DNA of 64,000 nucleotides. Source: Begonia masoniana (Eukaryota > Streptophyta > Magnoliopsida > Cucurbitales > Begoniaceae). The translations under genes were made by a program, and so were the position numbers. Position 1 is the stretch's first letter. Every line of letters begins with the position of its first letter. Positions 54,167 through 64,000 of the stretch are shown here, in pieces. Location: contig CM039506.1 of NCBI GenBank assembly GCA_022432975.1, forward strand, positions 11,412,831 to 11,476,830. The letters are read 5' to 3'. Under the pieces are notes generated by a model, which saw only the letters and a program-made list of their open reading frames with translations, was not told where the DNA came from and made no database searches.

Positions 54167-56673
54167 TGTAACGCCCCCGAACTCGCCCCCAGCTCGGTGC
54201 GCTACTTTGTTAACCAAAACCGTGTTTAAAACGACGTTTAAATAATTTTCGATAAATTTTCGACTCGATTTTCGGGTTTTTTGAACCTTCGGAAAATATT
54301 GGAAAACGTGTGTAAAATACGTTTAAAATATATCGGAAAAGGTCGGGTCAAAACATTTTGGAAATAGAAAAAAATAAAAAATAAAAAATATTTTGGTGTG
54401 CTGGCCCGCGCGCGCAGCAGCGCGCTACGCAGCCTCCTGCGCGCTTGCAGTGCCGCACGTTCGGCGTCCTCTCGGGTGCCAACGCGCCTACATGCCCAAA
54501 TTTGACATTTTTTTCCACATTTTCTCACTTTTCTTCATTTTTTTTCAAGCTAAACACCTCCAAAAATTCTAAAATTTTTACCACACAATCCCGACACCCT
54601 TAACTCCATGTCCCATAAAAATCTTGAAAACCGACTTATACGGGTAATAAAAAAAATAGAAAAACTAAACCCGATGTCATTTGTTTTAAAACCAAAACAA
54701 GTGGCATAACGCCTAAAATTTCCAAAAAACCAAAACCTGCAAATTTAACTATTGTAAAGACTATTCAAACCATTCCAAAACAATTTACGAACCATATTCA
54801 TAGCATCGTAAAATTATCTTTATTTACATAACAAAACAACCCAAAATACCGAAAGAGAACACTAAATATACCCCGTCCTCAAACTCCCAGAAATCCATGG
54901 TCGAGGCGCCCCGACAACGGCCTGCACCGGCGTGCTATATGCATCAACGACTGCATCTAGTCCTGGTCCTCGCACTCAACCTCACCTGTATATACTTCGT
55001 CACCTACACCATAGAATATAAAACGTCAGCCTAATGGTTAGCAAGTAGGGAATAACAAATGCGACAACACAATGCAATCAAACCTAACACATGCAGTTTC
55101 TAACACTCAGTTGTGCTTATATGCTATTCGTTGCTTTAATCATTTCATAAGCCGTGTGGATCAGGTAAGCTCACATCCTATAATCGTACAGGACGGCCAT
55201 TCCCAGAACCACCTTTACGTATTTTAGCCGGTCATTTAATAAGCCCTGTGGATCGGGTAAGCTCACATCCTATAATCGTATAGGACGGCCATTCCCAGAA
55301 CCACCATTTAGCCGGTCATCCTTCATAGAGGTCCCCTCGGGGTGCTACGCTCCAACACTTATTCCCGACAAGGCAACTCCAATCAAGACTAAGTGTTTTA
55401 GCCGGTCATCTCCCATAGAGATCCCCTCGGGGTGCTACACTCAGCACTTGTTCCTGACAAGTCACTCTAATCAAGAATAAATTTTGTCATTCACTTTATC
55501 TGATTACGTTTCATGCTCACAATCAAACCATGCAATAAACTCGTGTAAAACCATGATGCATGTCAACGAATATGCAACACAACACAACACAAAATAAATA
55601 ACCATTAACCCTACCGTTCTATGGTGTAGGCCCAAAGGCGAAAGGATAGCAACCACTACTTACCTAATTGCTCAGCTTTCAATTGCTCACTTCGTCTTAT
55701 CACTTCACTAGCTCGATGACCTAAAAAAATGAAAACTTAACTTGATAAGTCACCAATAAAGTCTAAGGGATTTAAAACTAAACAACACCTAAAACAAATT
55801 GCAATCTCAAAACACAAAACCCGAGTTTTACCCAAAGTTAACAACATCCAACTTCGAACGGCCATAACTTACTCGTTTTTCAATGGATTTTGACGTGCCA
55901 CCCCAATCTGTAAACCTCTACAGGTCTACTATCCATTGAAATCATCAAATTAACCAACCAAACACTTTGGCCAAGTCGTATTGCACAAAACAGAACCGGT
56001 GTTCTTACTCCACAAAACCGGTTTTTCACAACTTCCACCAAATCACCATTCTAACTCCATAACCACCTAAACTAATCCATCCAACAACTAAAACATGAAA
56101 TTTGGAAAGAAAACTAACATGTGAACCCAAAAATTCGGACCTCATGGTTAGGGTTTTCTAAACCCTAACCAAACTTCACCAAACTTCACCAAACTACCTT
56201 AAAAACCTCTAAAACCAACCCCTAAATGCATATAACTCAAAAAAGCTCACCTTAATCTCTTGAAAAAATCTATGGGAAGAAGGAGGAGGGAGGCTTCGAT
56301 GGTGGCTGGTTCGTGGAGAGAAAGAAAGGGGAAGAAGATGAATAAAACTTCTACAATTTTACCATTTTTATCTTAACATTTTTCTACTTTTAAAATTTCC
56401 CACCAAACTTTTAAATTTTACCAATTAGTCACACTTTTCCTTCCCTTCTTTCTTCCAATGTGGAGCATCCCCATTCTCCCACATTTTCATCCAAAATTTC
56501 TTCTTTTCTATTGGTTCAAGTATACTTTAAATTTTCCACACACTTACTTTTTGGTTTTTGACTTTTCAAACTCCTTTTCCTTGACTTTTCATTTCCTTCT
56601 TCTAATCCCTTCATCCCATAGCATTAAACCCTCCTAAGGCTACGCACGTTATTGGAATTTTCTGGGTGTTACA
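54167..56673 (-). mobile_element. solo LTR 'F' (2507 bp), same family as D
   Basis: Plus-strand ends TGTAACGCCCCCGAACTCG and GGGTGTTACA, flanked by CCAAG (54162-54166 shared with D, and 56674-56678). The minus orientation follows from the donor-like ACTTACC (about 55658) and hairpin GCCCAAAGGC (55630-55639). It holds a GC-rich run of GCGCGC words (54400-54490) where related LTRs carry their motif arrays. Confidence 0.85.
55140..55475 (-). repeat. tandem repeats inside LTR F
   Basis: Two copies of a GTGGATC-GGTAAGCTCACATCC…GGACGGCCATTCCCAG unit, then two copies of a TTTAGCCGGTCATC…CCCCTCGGGGTGCTAC unit. CCCCTCGGGG is itself a hairpin. Confidence 0.8.
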
Positions 56674-56678
56674 CCAAG

Positions 56679-57290
56679 TGAGTAAATACACTAGATTTAC
56701 AATAGTTTGGCTGTCAACCCTGCATCACAAAACATATGATTTAAATTATTTTCTCTATACTTATTTTACTATTTTATTATGACATTTTATTTGGACATTC
56801 ATGGTTAGACATTAACATAGAAACTTAAGAAGATAAAAATTTTAGGACATAATGTATGAAAATATGAATCCATGAATCTAATGGAAAACATGGTGTGTGT
56901 GTGTGCCAAATGAAATAGTACAACTATTGGAATTTCTATTCCAAGAGTATGAAACAGTTAAGCATAAAATTTGATAATGTATGCAGTTAGTTCACATATG
57001 TATATGTTTTTACTTACTTAGTTTATCTCACAGGCTAATTTTGTGATGTATATGAATTTTTTATTTGAGGAGGAAATAACACTGATAAAAAAATATTTTA
57101 GAAGCAGGTAAACATAGAGAGAAGGGTGTTGAAAATATCAAGATGGGTCCAAGGTTTATTTTAATTTTTGTGCTTCAGTTTTATTATTGCTATTAATAAA
57201 TAAACTCAACTTAGCATTTTAGTTGTTAACATTTGAGGATATTGTACGATCAAAATAACCTTTGGGAGGGGGGTTAATTACATTTATTAA
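56679..57290 (+). repeat. old gypsy LTR remnant
   Basis: Weak collinearity with the other LTRs: CCAAGTGAGTAAATAC in place of CCAGGTAAGTAAAG, CTGCATCACAAAAC, then CTTACTTAG…CAGGCTAATTTTGTGATGTA. D and F inserted exactly at its donor-like site. Its left half should lie before 49541. Confidence 0.4.
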
Positions 57291-59780
57291 ACTTATAGTG
57301 TGATTTAAAAAAAAAACTCTATTAATTTGCTATCACAAATATTTATGTTTTTCTTTTAATTTCATAAATCAAGTATAATTATGTAACTCAATCAAAATAA
57401 TAAAAGAGGAAGGTAAGAGCGTGTAAACTAATTTGTTAATGTGATTCGAAAAAACTTGTTTGCATCCACACTTCAAGGCCCTCCTTGAAGATTTTCTTCC
57501 CAACTAAACCTTTTGGTTTCAATTGATTGATCTTTGAGGCGTCAATCAAATCTTTTACAATGAATTTTTACGATCGTCACCCTTTACTCATTCACCAATA
57601 CATAAATTGAAATGTTTGATCATTAACGAACAAATACCCAACACACTTGTAAGTTGAAGTCTCAAGTTAAAGCTAGTGAGATGGGTTAAACACTTGAGAA
57701 TTAACTCTTTTCAATAGAAAAATAAGCAACAAGAAATTGCTCAAAGTGGTTTGCATGGCTCAAGTGAGCTTTTATTTATAGTTTTCTCCAAAAAGTCTTG
57801 AGCTCTGGACAAATGTTGGTATGATCTGAACGTTTGCGATGTAGCCATTAGGTACAATAAAGAGGGAATGGGCTTCTGTAACTTGAAGTGTGGGCTTCTA
57901 CATCAGTCGTCTGCATTTTGTGTCTGTGAGTCTGAAGAAGCTTTAGTTTGAATTCCTTCTCTCTAAGTTAGACTTTTACGGGATTCTTAGGATGTCTGGA
58001 CTGGGTGTCTACTGCTAAAACATCTCCTCGGGTTTGGGTGTTCGCGAATGGCTGCATTTTGCATATTACACTTGGACCGGGCATTCACGATAAAAACACT
58101 CTATTGGGACTAGGTGTCTGAAAGTCTTCCATCTTTATGCATGGATCAGGACCGAGCTTCCACAATTTAACTCATGGGCCCTGCAACCACCTACGCTTGA
58201 CATTTTCCAATTGAGTCCTACATATAAATATGTAGCCGTTCTGCTTAGAATCAATAAAAAAGATTAGAAACTCTGAATACCCATTTACAAGGATATTTTT
58301 AATAGAATATAATCTTGCAAAAGATTCAATTAAATATATCTCAATTTTCATTAACTTAGAATTATTAATAAACAAATTATGTCAATCATCAAAATAATTA
58401 AGCTTAATATATATTAAGATTATAGTCTCCCCTTTTTTATGATAACTATATGATGTGAAATCAAATAAAATTCCTTAATGAGAATCGCTACCAAAAAGGA
58501 AAGTCTTCACAACTTTAATCATAGATTATGCGAGCTTTAGAAGGCGTGTTTCTACGACTTTTAAGCTGAAATTTTAATAGCTCAACACCTTGTGAATAAG
58601 GAATAATCCTTAAAGTTTCAGATCTAAATTCTTGTGAAAGAGAAAGATATGATCCAACAAGTGCAATCTGGTCGGATTGGTGCCAATACACCCTTCCACT
58701 TTATGACTAAACTCTAATGAATAAGGTAGCACTCCAACTTGAGGAATTGTGAGATTCTTCTACTCCACAAAAAAAGTTATGGGGGATGAATTAAAAGTCA
58801 CTTTGTCTGACTCTCGCAAATAGACAAATCGACTAAGTACAACACACACAATAAGCTATAATAACCGAGAGAAATTTGAGGGATTTTGTAAGATAGAAAA
58901 TGATGTTTATTCTCCAAATTCAAACTGTCCAAAATGGTTCTCAATTAGAGGTTATAATACCCTTACAAAAGAAGTTTCAAAATTTAAAAGAAAAGAGAAT
59001 GAAAGACCTTTGTAATGGTCCTTAACTATTCGGCTAAGTTCTAGAAAACATATTATTGTATGTATCTTACAACTTATTGTCATTTTCCTTTTCTAAATCC
59101 ATGAGTATTAAATCATACGTTTTCCTTGATTTTTGCCAGCATTTGAACAGTCATCCATGTCATTTATCCATGTCAATCTTCCCCCTTGATTCTCCTCTAA
59201 TCAATGATGGTAAAAACTCTATAGTGTTTTGGTCGTGTTCTTATTTTAGTGAGTGCTTCGGGTTGTCCATATCTTTTGGTATTGGAACTTCATTTAAACT
59301 CCTTTACAACTCATTTATTGTAAAATATATACACACACACACACACACGCAGAGTAAGTTAAAAAAAAATTAGGATGACTTTTGCTACTTCAAGAAATAT
59401 TTCTATGCATAGGAGCAAAAATGATTTACTCCCCTAAATATATGCTCACCAATTTAAAATTTCATTTTCAATATATTTTTTCTCTCTTTGATAACTATAT
59501 CCCTTTTCACACATTTAAAAAAAAAAAAAATCAACAGAGTTCCCTTTATTTTATCTATCCCCCTTAGTCATTATCCAAAAGAGTTCCAACACAACAAATA
59601 AGTTTCAAACATACACTAACTAGATAGATAGAATCATAGTATCAAAGTAGATGAACTAAACTCTAGAGATCTTCAATCATCGAAACATTAGGGAATTGAA
59701 AAATAGGCAAAGAATAGCCATAAGAAGTTCAATATACAAAAAGATACAAGTACACCAAAGGAAAAACTTGTTGGATGAAA
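57291..59780. other. AT-rich DNA, no gene recognised
   Basis: Short open frames only, none with a domain. The stretch 57420-58000 has the look of a decayed copia LTR (sentence-like runs such as CATCCACACTTCAAGGCCCTCC), but no ends are visible. A CA-dinucleotide microsatellite lies at about 59329-59349. Confidence 0.4.
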
Positions 59781-59784
59781 AAGG

Positions 59785-60180
59785 TCGACTGTGTTGGGTG
59801 AATAAGTCGACCGATTGCAGAAGATCTGCAAAGTCGACCGATTGCAGTTGTTTGCAAAGTCGACCAATTGCAGTTGTTTTGCAATATCAACTGATTATAG
59901 ACTTTCACCCGATTACAATTGTTCTGCAAGTCGACCGATTGTAAGAAAGATCAGAATTCGACTTCGACTTCGACCGATTGTAAGACATCGACCGATCGTA
60001 GAAAGATTGCAATTGATCATCCCTTACGCTTGGTAACTGCTTGGTTAACAGAAGCATCGCCGATCGATCGCCTTTCTTGAGCGATCGATCGGCTCTAGTT
60101 GCAAAGTTTGGTGGAAGGCAGAAATTGCGCCGATTGATCTCTTCTCAAGAGCGATCGTTCGCCTCTGTATTGTTCTGCGA
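59785..60180. repeat. array of GTCGACCGATTGCAG and GATCGATC words
   Basis: About eight variants of GTCGACCGATTG(C/T)A(G) at 59785-60000, then CGCCGATCGATCGCC, GCGATCGATCGGC and two weaker copies to 60170. It resembles the arrays in the solo LTRs at 11845 and in segment alpha, but no LTR ends are visible here. Confidence 0.85.
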
Positions 60181-60585
60181 AAGACTCTTCCCTGAAGACT
60201 CCAAATCTTGAAAAACCAACAGTCGCCTATTAAGATCCACGTGATGTGGCCCTATGAAATCAAATCCTATTGGTTAAAATTTATGTTAATTGCTTAATCT
60301 GATGGAGATTAAGTTTAATGAAGATAATGAAGAATAAAAAATAGGAATGGTCCTCTCTCTGCCCATAACAATAACATTACATATACAGTGGGTTTTCTCC
60401 ATCAAGAACCACTGCTAAAGAAAATACAAAAGAGAAGGGAGATAAATCATTTATCAAGTTATGGAATCAAGTAAGTCATCTTTCCCTGTTAAGTAAAATA
60501 GTGAAAATCAATATGTTCACGTTCCTGTTGTTTCTCCTAAATGAAAGTGAGAAACTATTATGAGAGCATGATTAAGTCTTTCATG

Positions 60586-60598
60586 TGGTATCAGAGCA
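60586..60598 (+). other. primer-binding site of the truncated copia
   Basis: TGGTATCAGAGCA, 2 nt after the LTR-like CA end; initiator methionine tRNA type. Confidence 0.75.
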
Positions 60599-61243
60599 AG
60601 TGTTTCATGAACAATTGATTTTCCAATTATGAATGAATTTATGATTTACACTATTGCATGTTGTTTGATGTTTAAATAAGGATGAATATAGGTGAAATTA
60701 AGAAAGTTCACCGATTACAGTTCATGTGATCCATTACTGTTTATCTTATGTTTAATGCTCACGTTAAAAGTAATGGAATAAATTTGATATCTGAATTATG
60801 TTTAAATTTGTTAGTCACCAAAGTGGCCGAATTATAAAGTTCTTATAGATATCAAATTTACTGAAGTCAATTACTCATGTTGTATGTGATGCTCAATAAT
60901 GAAATGACATGATGGAAATTATGATTTGAACATGAGTATATTGATTTTCATGATTACAAAATATGTTAAATCACCCAAAGGTAGATTGTTTATTTTATAA
61001 TTGTGAATATGATTGTGGTAAATTGATATTCTTTGAGTAGATGTGTTTGTATATCCAAAGATAACGAACATGTCTATATCAAGTATGTTGATTGCCAATT
61101 ATGTGAAATTTAAGTTGAGCATCAATTATGTTTATGGTTATATATTGTTGTGTCACCCAAAGGAGAACTTCAATATATATTTGTGATTGTTTGATTGCAT
61201 GATGACTCAAAGCATTAAAGTATGAGCATGTTTTATATATTTT

Positions 61244-61456
61244 GCAACATCTATTCCTGTTGCTCTTCATTCGCAAGCCGCGTCTGTTGTGAAATTTTCT
61301 GGTCTAAATTTCTTTGAATGGTGTGAACAAGTTCAGTTTCACCTCGGTGTTCTGGATCTTGATTTGGCACTCTTAAGTGAGAAACCAGCTGCTATTACTG
61401 TAACTAGCAGTGCTGATCAGAAATTTTCCTATAAAGCTTGGGAAAGATCAAACTGA
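61244..61456 (+). pseudogene. partial copia gag
   Basis: Frame with FSGLNFFEWCEQVQFHLGV and LLSEKPAA…YKAWERSN, typical of the N-terminus of a copia gag. No ATG precedes it in frame (the expected position reads TTT) and a TGA follows at 61454. It is broken at both ends. Confidence 0.75.
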
Positions 61457-61488
61457 AAGATCAAGGTTAGTGACCCGATGTTATAAAG

Positions 61489-62535
61489 TGTTGTAACACT
61501 TCGTGTGACACCGGTTATAAATACGATATAGGACAATATTAAAAATGCGAAAATTAACGACACAGGAGGTTGTTAACGCAGTTCGGCAATCAGCCTACAT
61601 CTGCGGGGCCACGCCCAGATATGAAAACATTTCACAAGTTCAAACAAGGTTATAAGACACTCGGACTAAAACAAAATAAGACTCCCTCTTATCTTTGATG
61701 CCGCCTCCTACAACCTTCACAAGTGAAACTGTTTTGCGAGCTCCCCTCAACTTTGAAACGATCCCTCCCGAGATCTAAATACGACAAGTTCCCCTTGTCA
61801 AAGATGACTCCTCCCGGAATCCGTGTATGGCAAGCTCCCCTTGCCCACGATAAAGATGACAAGCTTCCCTTGTCAATAAATAGAACTCCTCCAGAGTTCC
61901 AAGGCAGTCTCCTCTTAAGAATGGATAATAATGAAGATCACAAGAATAAACTCCTATGACACTATCTGTGACGCTTGACAATGTCTTAGGATAGGATCAC
62001 CCAGAAAAGGCTTCAACAAACCAGTCTTTGACAAGACCGAATCAATAATCACATACACCACACAGAAACGTGGGTGAAGAAATAAAGACGCCCAGATGAA
62101 TAGAAAAATTCCACACTCCAGAATAATGGCGTCGGCTCTTTTTAACATACAAAGAGAAAACTTTTATATTAAGTGCTGGTGCGGCTCTGTTTCTCTCTAC
62201 AATATATTCTTGAAACAGACTATTCATTCAAATAATAATATCCCACGAAATCAGCAAAGGATCCGAAAATCACTGCCACACAAATTTAGCGCAGTGACAC
62301 TTTGAATGACGCTTTAGTAAAGTATCCCAAATAATTAGGGATATGAACCATGTTTGTTACGATTCCTTTTCCAGCAAATCACATTTGAATTGACGAAATA
62401 TTCTGCCAAATATTATCTCCAAAATAGAAGGATAGAATAATATATATTCCAAAAGAATATAATTTCCAAAAAGATATATAACCAAAAAATAATCTTTTGC
62501 CAAAAATATAATGCCAACACATCGTTGCATTAACA
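61489..62535 (-). repeat. 3' LTR of the SIRE-type element
   Basis: Plus-strand ends TGTTGTAACACTTCG and GCATTAACA (TGTT…AACA inverted termini). The inner edge abuts ATCTCCCCCTTTGGCA, the polypurine tract. Typical features include AACGCAGTTCGGCAATCAGCC and AAGCTCCCCTTG-like repeats. Confidence 0.8.
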
Positions 62536-63284
62536 ATCTCCCCCTTTGGCATTTTTTGGCAAAACATAACTCCCCCTGAATGAGAGAATTCGAAACTCCC
62601 CCTGAATGAGAAATTCTTGACACAATCCGATCAATATAAAGTCATTTCAAATAGTAGCACCAATATAGGAGATAACCACAACAGTTAAAATATAGGAGAT
62701 TTCCACAGCATCATAAAAGCAATCGATCTCCAAAACTACTCCCCCTTTTTGCCATAAAAAGACAAACAGGAACCGCCAATGTCAAGCAAGCATGTGCATA
62801 GCATCCAGCAAGAGAGAAATACTGAAAGAAGTCTCATAGAAATGACAAACAAACATCTAACCAGATTGATCAAGGGTAGCAGGATCTTCTGTAGTGACAT
62901 TTGGTGTAACATGTTCAGGAGATGTGGCAATTTGGGAAATAAATCCAAAGATATATCCACAATTAACTTCCAACAGATTTGAAAAATACATCCAGAATCC
63001 CATAAAAATATTGTATCTCCCATATTTTCAGAAATTCCGCCAAAAGTTCATAAACATTATGGAAATAAACCATAAATCCTTCCACAAATTGAGAAATAAA
63101 CTCAAGGTGTCACAAAAAGGAACGAAATCTTCATAGAAAATCACATGTGTCATGTAGGACGTTGAAGACCAAGAACAAAAAAAAAAAAAATAGCAAGGAA
63201 ATTGCCTTTCCTTTTTTTTTTTTTTTTTTTTTTAAATATAAGAATGCAAAAAAAAAATAAAAATAACACTTTCAAGAACTTTCT
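62536..63284 (-). other. SIRE 3' region with repeated polypurine-like tracts
   Basis: On the minus strand, AGGGGGAG-type tracts occur at 62538-62545 (the likely true primer), 62571-62577, 62597-62603 and about 62740-62747. Two are inside duplicated CTCCCCCTGAATGAGA words. A poly-A/poly-T stretch lies at 63177-63250. No coding sequence is recognised. Confidence 0.7.
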
Positions 63285-64000
63285 TCAGAGAATGCAAAGG
63301 CCCAGAGCTGACCTTAGTTTGCATGTAGACAGTGATGAAATGAGATAGCAATTATCAGAAGACCTTATTCCTTCGATGATGCATTTATTTGTATGATCCG
63401 AGACAACACATTTGTTGTGAGTGAAATGCACCTTCAGATCTTGATCACACAACTGACTTATGCTGATAAGATTCGCTTTCAAACCTTTTACAAGAAGAAC
63501 ATTTTCCAGAGGAGGTAGTCTAGGAACGTCTAATGTTCCCTTTCCAATGACATTTTCTATGACGCCGTTTCCAAATGTTACTTTTTCCAGACCTCCTGAT
63601 GTGATATTCTTTAAGAATCTTGCTTCACTTGTCATATGTCTAGAACATCCACTGTCAAAGTACCATGCATCAACAGATGTTGCCTTTGGAGAAGTATGAG
63701 CAACATTACTCTTACCAATGGTTTTCTTTATCCATTTCTGTTTGGGAAATCTGTATGAAGAGATATATCTAGCAGTACCTTTTCTCAAGTCATCAAGATA
63801 AGCAAAGCACCTAGGACGAATATGACCTTGATGAAAACAATAATGGCAAATTGGAATAAATTTGTTACCTTTATTCTTGGGAACATGAAGATTGGACTTC
63901 ATCTGATGATTGTCTTTAGAGTTAGATATCTGTTCAATTTTGTTGATGGATATCGCAACTTTCTTCCCTTTATTTTCAGCATCGATGTTTGACACTTTCG
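63285..64000 (-). pseudogene. SIRE-type gag zinc knuckle and protease, C-terminally truncated
   Basis: Frame open from the window edge to a stop at 63285. CCHC knuckle CHYCFHQGHIRPRCF, protease site WYFDSGCSRHMT, then GNGVIENVIGKGTL and LKANLISISQLCD, the usual link to integrase. It then ends in SALGLCIL instead of the integrase zinc-binding domain, marking the deletion junction near 63310. Complete upstream sequence lies outside the window. Confidence 0.85.

Larger units (their letters stand above)
60242..61488 (+). mobile_element. truncated copia element (5' LTR, primer site, partial gag)
   Basis: A probable LTR (about 60242-60583, TGATGTGG…TTTCA; the start is uncertain) is followed by a primer site and a 0.65-kb leader. 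The partial gag breaks off just before the SIRE LTR at 61489. Nothing downstream of gag is seen in this window. Confidence 0.6.
61489..64000 (-). mobile_element. SIRE-type copia element with internal deletion (runs off the window)
   Basis: Minus-strand order inside the window: gag zinc knuckle and protease (64000-63285), about 0.7 kb of non-coding sequence with CTCCCCCT tracts, polypurine tract, 1047-bp 3' LTR (61489-62535). Integrase, RT and RNase H, normally about 3 kb, are missing between protease and 3' end. It is therefore a deletion derivative dependent on helpers. The 5' LTR must lie beyond 64000. Confidence 0.8.

Noticed and set aside
59056..59373. 105-codon open frame near the CA microsatellite
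   Set aside because: No recognisable motif and ends in the microsatellite; insufficient evidence for a gene.

Overview
This is plant nuclear DNA, and the gene structure suggests a eudicot. One spliced gene with GT-AG introns encodes a plant-specific USP-plus-kinase protein. The rest is AT-rich and made almost wholly of plant LTR retrotransposons primed by initiator methionine tRNA: Ty1/copia, Ty3/gypsy chromoviruses and a Cassandra TRIM. I cannot name the species. A run of exactly 100 N (41503-41602) marks a scaffold gap. There are no bacterial-type operons, CRISPR arrays or tRNA genes.

Left edge (1-5308): an AT-rich flank with a Mutator-type MITE that has a perfect 9-bp target duplication. 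Next comes a ten-exon receptor-like cytoplasmic kinase gene (coding 2059-4819, about 666 aa), then a decayed gypsy protease relic. A young, fully open Tnt1-like copia element (5309-10538) split that relic in two.

Centre (about 11311-48613): a nest of LTR insertions, five layers deep at its deepest. An old plus-strand LTR-like sequence ('alpha') holds a minus-strand solo LTR (11845-14427) and a minus-strand CRM-like solo LTR (15442-47825). The latter was split at one CTTAA site by a plus-strand solo LTR 'c' (15840-46543) and a complete Cassandra (46549-47365). LTR c was in turn split by a CRM-like gypsy A (16856-31390, minus), which itself carries copia B (21030-28593, minus), and by a chromodomain gypsy B (32357-45999, plus). 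Gypsy B contains the N gap and a 4.1-kb false-looking duplication around it.

Right edge (48614-64000): two related minus-strand solo LTRs, D (49546-54161) and F (54167-56673), abut through a shared CCAAG duplication. D is split by plus-strand solo LTR E (51011-53056). Then come unassigned AT-rich DNA, an array of GTCGACCGATTG-like motifs, a truncated plus-strand copia with LTR, primer site and partial gag, and a minus-strand SIRE-type copia. The SIRE element has lost integrase, RT and RNase H between its protease and its 3' LTR, and it runs off the window.

Only the kinase is a host gene. The copia at 6255-10232 is the only element with an unbroken polyprotein. The most unusual signals are: (i) family-specific arrays of short palindrome-like motifs in the 3' part of several gypsy LTRs; (ii) a small conserved hairpin just downstream of a splice-donor-like site in at least six LTR copies from different families; (iii) two cases of two insertions sharing exactly the same 5-bp target site.
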